Source: Adlercreutzia agrestimuris (lineage in GTDB: Bacteria > Actinomycetota > Coriobacteriia > Coriobacteriales > Eggerthellaceae). Taken from it: a stretch of DNA of 64,000 nucleotides. The stretch is taken from positions 496,001 through 560,000 of the forward strand of contig NZ_CALPCX010000002.1 of NCBI RefSeq assembly GCF_943193125.1. The letters are read 5' to 3'. This document shows positions 27,008 through 35,515 of this stretch, piece after piece; positions within the stretch are counted from its first letter, which is position 1, and every line of letters starts with the position of its first letter. The notes beneath the pieces were generated by a model. The model had not been told where the DNA came from. It was given only the letters and a program-made list of their open reading frames with translations, and made no database searches. The position numbers and the translations under genes were made by a program.

Positions 27008-28588
27008 ATGCTAGAAAACAACGCAAATAATTCTCCCAGCCACAATAATGAGCGGGACGTTTCTTATGCTGAATATCTAACACGTGCACAAGCCGCGCTT
27101 GCCACAGGAGATTTGCAGCTGAGTATGCATCTATACCTCACCGCGTTTGAGCGCGCCCGAAAAGAATCTGGATCAGTGATTCCGGATGCTGCGCTTTTGG
27201 GTCTACGTCATGCGTGGGAGTTGGCATGTGAGCTCAAAGAGCGTTCGATGGCTGAGTATATCTTTGAACGACTTGCACCTTATCTTAGTAGCGAAGAAAT
27301 GTCTCAATGCACCCACCAACTTCAAGAGCTTGCACTTGATAAGTTGGAAGAGTTTGGTCTGTCTCGTGAAGAACTTGAAGATATGACCGATATGATCTCA
27401 AAGGATCTTCTTGAGTTTGGTGATGCTCGCATTGTGAAGATTGACCAAGTACCACCATCGTTTATGTCACCAGGATTCCCTAAGCTCAAAAACACCATGG
27501 GAAAGATGCCTGATGTGTCAGCTGGGGCAAATCCTGTTGAGGGTTTAAACGAGAACGCGCAATCCGATGCGCAAGCTGAAACTGCTAAGACAGAGTCTGT
27601 TGCAACCCCTTCTTTTGGGACAGCAAAGCAAGCTGCCTCAAAAACGCAAGAAGGTATTTATCCTGAGCACCTTACTTATAAGGATCTTGTAGGCTATGAT
27701 CGCGTCGTTGAATTAATGCGCGATCTTGGCGTTGGTATGAAAAACGATGAGTCTTATCAGGATCTTGTAACCCTGCTCAACGCTCGTCACGGGGTGGATA
27801 GCGCGCCAGCCCTTGACTCTATGCTTTTTCGCTCAAGCGTGCGTGAAGATGCAGATCGTTTTGTGATGGCTACTGTGGGGGAGCTTGGGCTTCCGGCTGT
27901 GCGCATGCGCATGGAAGAGAACATCCAAGGTCATCCTGTACTTTGTGTGATGGCTCAAGCGGATACTCAAGCGAAGTTTGTGCCTAGTCGTATGTCATTT
28001 GACGGTCCGGGCATTCTTGTTCTTGAAGATTTAGACGAGTGGGTTGCGCCTTCAACTGATCTGAATCCCGAAGAACTCAATGGGCTTATGCTCGCAAGCT
28101 TAAATCGGGGGGCACGTGAAGCGGTAGCCTTGATTCGAGCTGCTGTAGATAATCCTGAAGTGTATGTGTTTGCTTCCGCGGCGCAAACTACTGAGATTGA
28201 TCCATTCTTCTATACGCTTCTTGAGCCACTTACCATTGTGGATATTTCTTCACCTACCGATGAAGAGCGTCGCCAAATCTGGCACGAACTTGCATGTGAC
28301 CATCCTTCAATGCGCGGTATCAACGAAGATGATCTGGTGCGGTATTCGGCGAATTTGGCGCGTTTTGATTTGTATATGGCAGCACGAGATGCACTTGAGG
28401 AGGCATATAAGGCCTCTTTGGTGTCACGTTCGTATATCCCAGTCACCAGGGATAATTTGTTTGATAAACTGGCTGCATGTCAGCCACTTGATTCAGATGA
28501 ATACAAAGCTTTAGAGGATGCTGTACTGAAAGACTTCAGCGCTTCGCTGGAACACCTGGAAGACATCTTAGATGGAGAGGGAGAATAA
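27008..28588 (+). CDS. AAA+-like protein without a P-loop, partner of Rrf2 gene
   Basis: A 526-residue protein. Residues 1-130 are helical and TPR-like, followed by a low-complexity linker (about 165-215). From about 215 it follows the AAA+ fold: GVDSAPALDSMLFRSSVRED sits where the Walker A loop should be but lacks GxxxxGK[ST]; VATVGELGLP-like helix follows; GILVLEDLDEW (about 335-345) resembles Walker B; VFASAAQTTEID resembles sensor 1; and DERRQIWHELA with a helical lid follows. It probably does not hydrolyse ATP through a normal P-loop. Start ATG 27008 after AAGGAGG. The Rrf2 gene follows after three bases. No named family recognised. Confidence 0.6.
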   Translation: MLENNANNSPSHNNERDVSYAEYLTRAQAALATGDLQLSMHLYLTAFERARKESGSVIPDAALLGLRHAWELACELKERSMAEYIFERLAPYLSSEEMSQCTHQLQELALDKLEEFGLSREELEDMTDMISKDLLEFGDARIVKIDQVPPSFMSPGFPKLKNTMGKMPDVSAGANPVEGLNENAQSDAQAETAKTESVATPSFGTAKQAASKTQEGIYPEHLTYKDLVGYDRVVELMRDLGVGMKNDESYQDLVTLLNARHGVDSAPALDSMLFRSSVREDADRFVMATVGELGLPAVRMRMEENIQGHPVLCVMAQADTQAKFVPSRMSFDGPGILVLEDLDEWVAPSTDLNPEELNGLMLASLNRGAREAVALIRAAVDNPEVYVFASAAQTTEIDPFFYTLLEPLTIVDISSPTDEERRQIWHELACDHPSMRGINEDDLVRYSANLARFDLYMAARDALEEAYKASLVSRSYIPVTRDNLFDKLAACQPLDSDEYKALEDAVLKDFSASLEHLEDILDGEGE

Positions 28589-28591
28589 AGG

Positions 28592-29140
28592 ATGGACGTT
28601 ACTCGTCGATGCGATTATGCGTTTCGCATTTTGCGTGTTGCGTGCCAGTGCGGAAAAGAATATGTCTCGGTTTCTGACATTTCAGAGCGCGAAGGTATTC
28701 CTTATGCATTCGCACGAAGTATCCAGCATGATTTGGTCAAAGGTGGTCTTATCAAGACCGTGAGAGGTGCTCGCGGCGGTCTTGCTTTAAACTGCGATCC
28801 TGCTCATGTTTCGGTTAAAGATGTTCTTGAGGTAATTCAGGGACCGGTTTCGGTATCTACCTGCGTCCATAATTCAACATACTGTGAGAATTGTGACTCA
28901 TGCGTCTATAACAGCTTATGGCGGGGTGCTGATCAGCTGCTTAATGCTTATTTCGCCTCAATTAGTCTCAAAGATATCATTGAAATGGGCGGTCAAAATC
29001 CTGTTGTCCAGCAAGCGCTTTCTGTTAGGAGCAGTGAGTCTGCAAAGGATGCTGATGCAAACACCATCACCTTTGAGCAGGCTTGCGCGGGTTTTTTGAG
29101 CGAAAAGCCTAGTTTTGAAAGAGAGACGGAGTGCGCTTAG
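28592..29140 (+). CDS. Rrf2-family regulator, IscR-like cysteines
   Basis: A 182-residue transcription factor. The N-terminal winged helix has the Rrf2 pattern (TRRCDYAFRILRVACQCGKE, then SISEREGIP-type recognition helix and wing RGARGGLALN). Four cysteines, C91, C98, C101 and C104, lie where IscR, NsrR and RsrR bind a [2Fe-2S] or [4Fe-4S] cluster, so it is likely to sense Fe-S status, nitric oxide or redox state. It is coupled to the AAA+-like gene upstream (three bases) and overlaps the glycosylase gene downstream by 10 bases. The palindrome at 26900-26921 is a candidate binding site. Confidence 0.88.
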   Translation: MDVTRRCDYAFRILRVACQCGKEYVSVSDISEREGIPYAFARSIQHDLVKGGLIKTVRGARGGLALNCDPAHVSVKDVLEVIQGPVSVSTCVHNSTYCENCDSCVYNSLWRGADQLLNAYFASISLKDIIEMGGQNPVVQQALSVRSSESAKDADANTITFEQACAGFLSEKPSFERETECA

Positions 29141-29961
29141 ACGCATTCGTAGATAAAGTTAAGGCCGAGGGTCAAAAGTATCAGCGCGTATTACCTTGGC
29201 GCTATATTGATGACCCTTATGCAGTGTTGGTTTCTGAGGTTATGCTGCAACAAACCCAGGTAAGCCGCGTGCTTGGTAAGTGGGAACGCTTTTTGATGCT
29301 CTTTCCCACGCTTGATGCACTTGCTGCTGCAGATCAGGCAACCGTTTTAGAACAATGGCAGGGATTAGGTTATAACCGTCGCGCCCTTGCACTTAAGCGC
29401 TGTGCTGAGATTTGTTCGCAAGAATATGGCGGGGTTTTGCCAAAAGACCATGATGAGCTTCTGGCTCTTCCAGGAATTGGTCCGGCAACGGCTGCTGGCG
29501 TACGTTCATTTGCCTACAATCTTCCTAGCGTATATTTAGAGACGAATGTACGATGCGTCTTTCTCCATGAGCTATTTCCCCATGAAGAGGGAGTTTCTGA
29601 TAAGCAACTTATTCCCTACATTGAGCAAACGTGCCCAACTGATGATCCGCGTTCATGGTATTACGCGCTTCTTGATTACGGTGCGCATCTTAAAGCTACA
29701 AGTGGTAATGCGTCGCGCAGAAGTGCTCATTACACCAAGCAGTCAACCTTTGAGGGTTCACGACGCCAAAAGCGTGCTTTCTTAGTACGCGAAGTGCTGG
29801 CTGAACCGGGAATTGATCTTGAACACCTTGTGCTCAAGCTTGCAACATTTGAGAAACAGCATGGTCGAGATGCACTTATGCAATCCGAGGTTGAAGGTAT
29901 TCTCAATGATCTTGTGAATGAAGGTTTTTTTGCTCGCGAAGGTAATACCTTTATGGCGTAG
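29131..29961 (+). CDS. MutY-like HhH-GPD DNA glycosylase lacking the Fe-S cluster
   Basis: A 276-residue member of the MutY/endonuclease III superfamily. The adenine-glycosylase-like pocket SEVMLQQTQV with E36 (counterpart of MutY E37) and the HhH segment LPGIGPATAAGVRSFAY are clear. The catalytic aspartate position reads YLETNVRCVF, giving E137 instead of Asp. The four-cysteine [4Fe-4S] loop of MutY is replaced by a cysteine-free segment (GAHLKATSGNASRRSAHY), and no NUDIX-like C-terminal domain is present. It therefore belongs to a diverged Fe-S-free clade; A:G repair is possible but unproven. Start GTG 29131 overlaps the Rrf2 stop. Confidence 0.82.
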   Translation: MRLDAFVDKVKAEGQKYQRVLPWRYIDDPYAVLVSEVMLQQTQVSRVLGKWERFLMLFPTLDALAAADQATVLEQWQGLGYNRRALALKRCAEICSQEYGGVLPKDHDELLALPGIGPATAAGVRSFAYNLPSVYLETNVRCVFLHELFPHEEGVSDKQLIPYIEQTCPTDDPRSWYYALLDYGAHLKATSGNASRRSAHYTKQSTFEGSRRQKRAFLVREVLAEPGIDLEHLVLKLATFEKQHGRDALMQSEVEGILNDLVNEGFFAREGNTFMA

Positions 29962-29995
29962 CGTATAACGAAGGCGTACGGCGTTAAGAGTAAAG

Positions 29996-30571
29996 ATGGG
30001 TTTTGTAGAATTATTTCTTATTGCAATTGGGCTTTCTATGGATGCTTTTGCGGTGTCAATCTGCAAAGGTTTATGCATGAAACGACTCAACATGCGCCAA
30101 GCGGTAATAATCGGCTTGTTTTTCGGTGTATTTCAGGCTGTTATGCCGCTGCTCGGATGGTTTTTAGGCAAGCAATTTGAAAGCTTTATCACGCCCATTG
30201 ATCACTGGATTGCCTTTTTCTTGCTGGCATTTATTGGCGCAAAGATGCTCTTTGATGCCTTTCATGAGGACGGTGAAGAGTTATCGTGTCCTGTAGACCA
30301 AACAATAAATTATCGCGAGCTTGTCATGCTTGCTATTGCTACCTCTATTGATGCGCTTGCAGTTGGTATCACTTTCGCCTTCTTGCAAGTTTCTATTATT
30401 CCTGCAGTCACCCTCATTGGTGTGACTACCTTTGTCCTTTCGGTGTTAGGCGTGGTAATTGGTCATACCGTGGGAAGCCGCTATGAAAAGGTTGCCAGCA
30501 TCGTAGGTGGCGTGGTTTTAATTCTTATTGGACTCAAGATTTTGCTTGAGCATTTGGGCTACATAGGATAG
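29996..30571 (+). CDS. mntP: Manganese efflux pump MntP
   Basis: A 191-residue membrane protein with six helices arranged as two homologous halves. The conserved aspartates lie in LIAIGLSMDAFAVSICKGL and LAIATSIDALAVGITFAF, the signature of MntP (formerly YebN/DUF204), which exports Mn2+. No yybP-ykoY riboswitch is seen in the 34-base gap before it. No strong ribosome site precedes ATG 29996, so it may be translated by read-on from the glycosylase gene. Its 3' end overlaps the convergent pheA gene by 13 bases. Confidence 0.92.
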   Translation: MGFVELFLIAIGLSMDAFAVSICKGLCMKRLNMRQAVIIGLFFGVFQAVMPLLGWFLGKQFESFITPIDHWIAFFLLAFIGAKMLFDAFHEDGEELSCPVDQTINYRELVMLAIATSIDALAVGITFAFLQVSIIPAVTLIGVTTFVLSVLGVVIGHTVGSRYEKVASIVGGVVLILIGLKILLEHLGYIG

Positions 30572-31404
30572 CTGCCAAGGATCTTTACTTCGCGAAGCTT
30601 CAAGCGCAAACAGTTGAGTGCCGTTTGGATATGGGGCTCGTTGACGTTTCCTTCAAATTCGATAAAGAACATGTAGTCTCCAAGCGCTTGCTTGGTAGGG
30701 CGTGACTGAATGAGCGTCATATTGATGTTTGCGTAGGCAAGCTCAGACAAGATCATATTGAGGGTACCTGCTCGGTCTTGTTGCATAAACAGCGCAATAC
30801 TTGTCTTGTAATGATCCCCGGTAAAGACTTGCGGATGACCTTGTCTGCCAATGAGGTCAAAGACGGTCTGGTTGCCGAAATGATCTTCAATTTCGCTGGT
30901 GTATACCTTTGCACCATAGCGTTGCGCAGCAAAAGCGTTGGCAATGCTGGCAATTGACTTGTCCTTCATTACTTTAAGCACGCTATCAGCTGTTGATGAA
31001 GTAATGATGGTTGAGCGACCCGGAAGCTGTTCGTTAATAAAGCGCCTGCACTGTGCTATGCCTTGCGCATGCGACGCAACGCACGTGATATCTTCAATAC
31101 GCGCTTCGGGATGCATTATGAGGCAGTGGTGTATGTCTACCACTTCTTCGCCAAGAATAGTGGCGGTACTTTTCAGTGCGAAATTATCAAGTGTGGCGGT
31201 TACTGGTCCTTCTAAAGCGTTCTCTTTGCCAACTACGCCAAACTCGCATTTACCACGGTCAACGCACTCAAAAACTTCGTCAAACGAGGAGCACTCTAAA
31301 AGGTCGGGGTTTTCAATGCCCATGCGCGTTGCGAACGCAAGTGCAGCCTCATGAGTATAGGTGCCTTGAGGTCCTAAGTAAGCAAAAGTTGACGAAGTGG
31401 TCAT
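30559..31404 (-). CDS. pheA: Prephenate dehydratase, TRF motif altered
   Basis: A 281-residue monofunctional prephenate dehydratase making phenylpyruvate for phenylalanine. The PDT domain (about 5-190) starts FAYLGPQGTYTHEAALAF and has the GKENALEGPVTATLD segment. The catalytic TRF motif reads T180-V-F, so the arginine is replaced by valine. A C-terminal ACT domain (about 200-275) includes DRAGTLNMILSELAYANINM and QSRP instead of the usual ESRP of the Phe-binding loop. ATG 31404 follows AAAGGAATAG. The gene may be active with a changed site or regulated differently; the family assignment is firm. Confidence 0.9.
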   Translation of the reverse strand: MTTSSTFAYLGPQGTYTHEAALAFATRMGIENPDLLECSSFDEVFECVDRGKCEFGVVGKENALEGPVTATLDNFALKSTATILGEEVVDIHHCLIMHPEARIEDITCVASHAQGIAQCRRFINEQLPGRSTIITSSTADSVLKVMKDKSIASIANAFAAQRYGAKVYTSEIEDHFGNQTVFDLIGRQGHPQVFTGDHYKTSIALFMQQDRAGTLNMILSELAYANINMTLIQSRPTKQALGDYMFFIEFEGNVNEPHIQTALNCLRLKLREVKILGSYPM

Positions 31405-31618
31405 TGTGCCTATTCCTTTGCAGTAAGTGCGATATAACTTGATCAGTTGTCATCATAGCCTTATTTAATCTTGTCGTGATGGTGATTTACGTAGAACGGA
31501 GCGGGTTGACTTGCGTAAGGCTTTGCATTTTTGGGTGAAGTCAATGCATAAAAGAATTCTAATGAGTATTTGCAATGCATCAAAATCAGCTGTTTGATTG
31601 ATAATTGTGCATATAAAC

Positions 31619-31646
31619 ATGTTACGCCTTATGGGTTGTGTAACAT
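31619..31646. promoter_or_regulatory. Dyad in the pheA-hyaA intergenic region
   Basis: ATGTTAC (31619-31625) and GTAACAT (31640-31646) are perfect seven-base arms 14 bases apart in the 361-base gap before hyaA (31766). It may be an operator for the hydrogenase operon. The gap otherwise contains A/T-rich sequence with no ORF or clear hexamer pair. Confidence 0.35.
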
Positions 31647-31765
31647 TTTATCGCCGTTTGTAGGTTAAACATCGCGTTCGCAAATGCGTACATTACGCAG
31701 ATTAAAAGGTTGTGGAGAATAGCAAAAGTATGTGTAGACGAGGAGCACCTAAAGGAGGTGTGCGC

Positions 31766-33055
31766 ATGGGAAATGAGGCTTGCCGTAGTGAGTTTTATGA
31801 TCTGCTTGATGCTCGTGGAGTATCACGTCGAGATTTCATGAAGCTCTGCGGAGCCGTCGCGGTTGCAGCTGGTTTGTCTGAGGTTGCAATCCCGAAGGTT
31901 GCCCACGCCCTTGAGCAGTCGGTTATCGGCGCTACCAAGGGAAATTTGTACCCGGTCATTTGGATTGAGGGTGCATCGTGCACAGGTTGTACTGAATCCT
32001 TTGCACAAATGGAAACGCCGGACGCTGGAACGGTTGTATTGGAGATGATCTCCCTCAACTATTCCGAAACGCTTTCTGCAGCTGCTGGTCATTCTGTAGA
32101 AGAAGCGAAAGCTCAGACCATTGAAGCAGGCGACTACGTACTGATTTACGAAGGCGCTGTGCTGAAGGGTTGGGATGGCAATGCATTGCGCGCTGCTGAA
32201 GAGGTTGGTACCGAGACGCTGGTTCAGGCTGCGGTTAATGCCAATGCGGTTGTTGCACTTGGCTCTTGCGCAGTTAACGGCGGATGGTGTGCTGCTCATC
32301 CAAATGCATCTAATGCTTTGGGCGTGCAGCAATACCTCCAGGAACAGGGCGTAGAAGTTCCCGTTGTGAACATTCCTGGTTGCCCCGCAAATCCTGAGTG
32401 GCTTATGAGCGTTTTGGTCAACGTTGTCATCATGAAGGATATGACGTTACTGCTTGATCGCTTGAACTCCATGAATATGCCTAATGACATCTTTGGTCAG
32501 ACTATTCATGACAACTGCGAGCGTCGCGGTCACTTTGAGAATGGCGAATTCGTTTATCAATTCGGCTCTAAAGAAGAAGCGCTTGGTTACTGCTTGTATC
32601 CGATGGGTTGTCGTGGACCTCAGACTAAGTCAATCTGCGGCGTGACCATGTGGAACAATCGTCGTAGCTGGTGTGTTCAGGCTGGCTCTCCTTGCATTGG
32701 CTGCTGCGAAGCTAACCCGATGAACCCGGGACAAAACTGGGTTGAAGTAAACACGCCGTTCTACAAGCGTCATCGTGACCTGCGTATTGGCGACTGGGTT
32801 ATACAGCCGGGCACCATTGCACTGACTTTGACCGGTTTGGTTGCAGCTGCTTTGGTTGTTCATGGCTTTGGTATGAAGCTTACTGGCCGCATGGATGGTG
32901 GCGCTGACTTTGAGAAGGTACGCGCTTGGGATAAGAAACACCCTGACAAGTCCATCGGTAAATATGATCTGAGCGAAGCTGAGATTGAAAAAGCATACGA
33001 AGAGAGCGCAGGTCATCCGTACGACAGCGCCGAAGACAAATATGAGGGGAGGTAA
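31766..33055 (+). CDS. hyaA: [NiFe] uptake hydrogenase small subunit, Tat-exported
   Basis: A 429-residue group 1 small subunit. A twin-arginine signal (SRRDFMKLCGAVAVAAG) lies at about residues 19-35. Cluster ligands are in EGASCTGCTESF, LGSCAVNGGW and IPGCPANPEW, with medial/distal cysteines in CYPMGCRGPQTKS and GSPCIGCCEANP. A C-terminal helix (IALTLTGLVAAALVVHGFGM) anchors it to the membrane, followed by a charged tail of about 55 residues, longer than in typical HyaA. It sends electrons from H2 oxidation outside the cell to HyaC. ATG 31766 follows AAAGGAGGTG; the open frame to 31712 has no ribosome site. Confidence 0.95.
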   Translation: MGNEACRSEFYDLLDARGVSRRDFMKLCGAVAVAAGLSEVAIPKVAHALEQSVIGATKGNLYPVIWIEGASCTGCTESFAQMETPDAGTVVLEMISLNYSETLSAAAGHSVEEAKAQTIEAGDYVLIYEGAVLKGWDGNALRAAEEVGTETLVQAAVNANAVVALGSCAVNGGWCAAHPNASNALGVQQYLQEQGVEVPVVNIPGCPANPEWLMSVLVNVVIMKDMTLLLDRLNSMNMPNDIFGQTIHDNCERRGHFENGEFVYQFGSKEEALGYCLYPMGCRGPQTKSICGVTMWNNRRSWCVQAGSPCIGCCEANPMNPGQNWVEVNTPFYKRHRDLRIGDWVIQPGTIALTLTGLVAAALVVHGFGMKLTGRMDGGADFEKVRAWDKKHPDKSIGKYDLSEAEIEKAYEESAGHPYDSAEDKYEGR

Positions 33056-33060
33056 GCTGC

Positions 33061-34707
33061 ATGACACGTTCTGTAATTGATCCGATTACTCGTATTGAAG
33101 GTCACTTGCGCGTTGAGATGGAAGTCACCAACGGCAAGGTATCTGATGCATGGGTATCAGGTGGATGCTTCCGCGGTATGGAGCTCGTTGTTCAAGATCG
33201 TACTCCTGAAGATGCTGCGCAAATCGTACAACGCATCTGCGGCGTTTGCCCGATCTCTCATGCACATGCTTCATCTATTGCAACTGAGCGCGCCTACGGC
33301 ATTACCATTTCGAATAACGCACGTATTATTCGTAACCTGCTTGAGGGTGCACAGTTTTTGCACAGCCACATCCTGTGGCTCTACAACTTGGCAGCACTTG
33401 ACTACGTCAATCCGCTCAATGCTTTGACGGCAGACATTGCTGACACCTACGCTTTGGCAGAGGCTGCTGGCACTTCAGCAAACTCTGACTTTGCTCAGCT
33501 TAAAGACCGCCTGAAGAACTTTGCTGACAACGGCCAGCTCTCTATTTTCTCAGGCAATTGGTTTGATGCTGAGGATGGAACGGCATTTAAGTTTCCTCCA
33601 GAGCTTGATCTTATCTGCACGGCTCACTATCTTGAGGCATTGCAGATGCAGGCGAAGGCTTCCCAGATCTCTGGTCTGTTGGGCGGCAAGATGCCTCATA
33701 TTATGACCCTTATCCCGGGCGGCACGGCATTTGTTCCCACTGAGCAAAAGCTGGATGATCTCAAGGCGCTCGTTGATGAGCTGCATGCTTGGGTTACCAC
33801 GACGGTTATTCCGGACACGTTGGCTTTGGCTCAGTACTATCCGGAGGCACTTGAGTTTGGTAAGGGTTGCGGTCGTTATATTGCTTGGGGTGTATTTGAG
33901 CGTCCGAGCATGGAATATGCTGATCGTTACCTGCCGATGGCTGTTTTGGATGAGAACCTCAACGTGTCTGACGTTGATGAGCACCTCATTACTGAGTACA
34001 TGGGTCACTCGTGGTACAAGGGTGATGACACCTATAATTCACCGTACTTCGTAACCGATCCTGACTTTACGTCATATGACGTCAACGATCGTTATACCTG
34101 GGTAAAGTGCCCTGCTTACGACGGCAAACCGTATGAGGCTGGCGGACTTTCTCGTGTACTTGCTGCTTACAAGCGCAACGTTCCTGAGATTGTCGATATG
34201 GTTGATGACATGCTTAAAGCATTGGGCATCCCTGGTCAGATTGCACCGATTCAGTCAACGCTTGGCCGTACCGCTGTTCGTCAGATTGAGACGGTATACA
34301 TTGCAAATCTTATGCAGCAATGGGTTGATGAGCTTATCGAAGCTGTTAAGAGCGGAGATAGTGAATACTTCCGTGAGCCACAAGGTATTACCGGTTCTGG
34401 TACGGGTCTGTGGGAGGCTCCGCGTGGCGCTCTCTATCACAGCGAAGAGATCAAAGATGGCAAGATCACGGGCTATCAGATCATTATTCCGTCTACGTGG
34501 AACCTGGCTCCGCTTAACGCTGATGGTGTACATGGTCCTATGGAGCAAGGTCTTATTGGCGTGCCGGTTGGCGACATTGAAAAGCCAATCAATGCACTTC
34601 GTACAGTACACAGCTTTGACCCCTGCACCGCTTGCGCAGTACATATTACTGAGCCGGCAACAGGCAAGAGCTTTGAGACGGTAACTGGCCCTTGGGGGGT
34701 GAAATAA
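33061..34707 (+). CDS. hyaB: [NiFe] uptake hydrogenase large subunit
   Basis: A 548-residue catalytic subunit of the membrane-bound H2-uptake enzyme. Ni ligands are C60 and C63 in RICGVCPISH and C522 and C525 in DPCTACAVH. Twenty residues follow the final His528 and end in TGPWGVK; this is the propeptide that the protease encoded at 35961 should remove after NiFe insertion. The protein has no signal of its own and would travel with HyaA through Tat. Five bases separate it from hyaA, and hyaC starts right after its stop. Confidence 0.96.
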   Translation: MTRSVIDPITRIEGHLRVEMEVTNGKVSDAWVSGGCFRGMELVVQDRTPEDAAQIVQRICGVCPISHAHASSIATERAYGITISNNARIIRNLLEGAQFLHSHILWLYNLAALDYVNPLNALTADIADTYALAEAAGTSANSDFAQLKDRLKNFADNGQLSIFSGNWFDAEDGTAFKFPPELDLICTAHYLEALQMQAKASQISGLLGGKMPHIMTLIPGGTAFVPTEQKLDDLKALVDELHAWVTTTVIPDTLALAQYYPEALEFGKGCGRYIAWGVFERPSMEYADRYLPMAVLDENLNVSDVDEHLITEYMGHSWYKGDDTYNSPYFVTDPDFTSYDVNDRYTWVKCPAYDGKPYEAGGLSRVLAAYKRNVPEIVDMVDDMLKALGIPGQIAPIQSTLGRTAVRQIETVYIANLMQQWVDELIEAVKSGDSEYFREPQGITGSGTGLWEAPRGALYHSEEIKDGKITGYQIIIPSTWNLAPLNADGVHGPMEQGLIGVPVGDIEKPINALRTVHSFDPCTACAVHITEPATGKSFETVTGPWGVK

Positions 34708-35421
34708 ATGGCACATTTGGCACACTATCGTGAGGCACATCCCATGCCATTTGTTGTAACGCACTGGATTAACCTGGTTGCTATGGTTATCTTGATCGTT
34801 ACCGGTTTTTGCATTCATTTCCCGTTCTGGCCGGGCTTTATGGGCATTGCTCGTGGCGCTCATGTCTTCTTCGGTTTTATTTTGTTCATCAACTGCCTCA
34901 TTCGCGTGATTATGGCATTCTTTGTTAAATCAGCACCGACTGGTGGCACGCGTGAGAAGGTTACCGACATCAAGACGTGGCTGCCGCAAAAAGACAATCG
35001 TCATCAGGCTGGCGCATGGATCAAGTACTACCTGTTCCTTAAGAAAGATCACCCGCTTGGAGCTAAGCTGGGCGTTCCGCAAAAGATCAGCTACATCTTG
35101 ATTCCGTTTTTGATTGTCGTCATGTTCTGGACGGGTCTGTGCTTGTGGGTTCCGACCATGACACTTGCACCGTTTGAGGCTACCACCAACTTGGTGGGTG
35201 GCTTGATGTCAATGCGCATCATCCACTACTTCATGATGTACATTTTCATCATCTTCATGTTGATCCACATGTATCTGGCAAACGTTGAGGGTATCTCTCC
35301 AACACTTTTGATGTTCTTCCACAAAGAACATGGTGGACTGGTATATGACCCGGTCAGCCACGACATTGTTGGTAAAGATCCGAAGCCGCATGTTGACCGC
35401 GTGGAAAAGATTGATAACTAG
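34708..35421 (+). CDS. hyaC: Hydrogenase cytochrome b subunit
   Basis: A 237-residue membrane protein with four helices that passes electrons from the hydrogenase to menaquinone. Candidate heme-ligand histidines lie in VVTHWINLVAMVILI, IARGAHVFFGFILF, MRIIHYFMMYIF and MLIHMYLANVEG. The family pattern of the Ni/Fe-hydrogenase b-type cytochrome (HyaC/HupC) fits in order and spacing. It is translationally coupled to hyaB. Its 3' flank has several small hairpins before the next gene. Confidence 0.94.
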   Translation: MAHLAHYREAHPMPFVVTHWINLVAMVILIVTGFCIHFPFWPGFMGIARGAHVFFGFILFINCLIRVIMAFFVKSAPTGGTREKVTDIKTWLPQKDNRHQAGAWIKYYLFLKKDHPLGAKLGVPQKISYILIPFLIVVMFWTGLCLWVPTMTLAPFEATTNLVGGLMSMRIIHYFMMYIFIIFMLIHMYLANVEGISPTLLMFFHKEHGGLVYDPVSHDIVGKDPKPHVDRVEKIDN

Positions 35422-35423
35422 CT

Positions 35424-35500
35424 CCTAAGAGCTTAGGTGTTACAATACAACACCTTACGCACGTAAACTTAAATGACCCTAGCATGTGCTAGGGTCATTT
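35424..35500 (+). promoter_or_regulatory. Cluster of hairpins between hyaC and the next gene
   Basis: Three inverted repeats occur in 77 bases: CCTAAG/CTTAGG (35424-35437), AGGTGTT/AACACCT (35435-35455, overlapping the first), and AAATGACCCTAGCA/TGCTAGGGTCATTT (35471-35500, 14 perfect pairs with a 2-base centre). None ends in a long T-run. They may stabilise the hyaABC transcript end or attenuate read-through into the downstream hyaD segment. Confidence 0.55.
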
Positions 35501-35515
35501 AGTAGGGGGATAAGC

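Noticed and set aside
29962..29995. A Mn2+-sensing yybP-ykoY riboswitch before mntP
   Set aside because: Only 34 bases separate mntP from the upstream gene, too short, and the conserved loop sequences are absent.
34255..34863. A 202-codon minus-strand frame opposite hyaB/hyaC
   Set aside because: Both plus-strand genes have intact motifs through this stretch; the frame is incidental.
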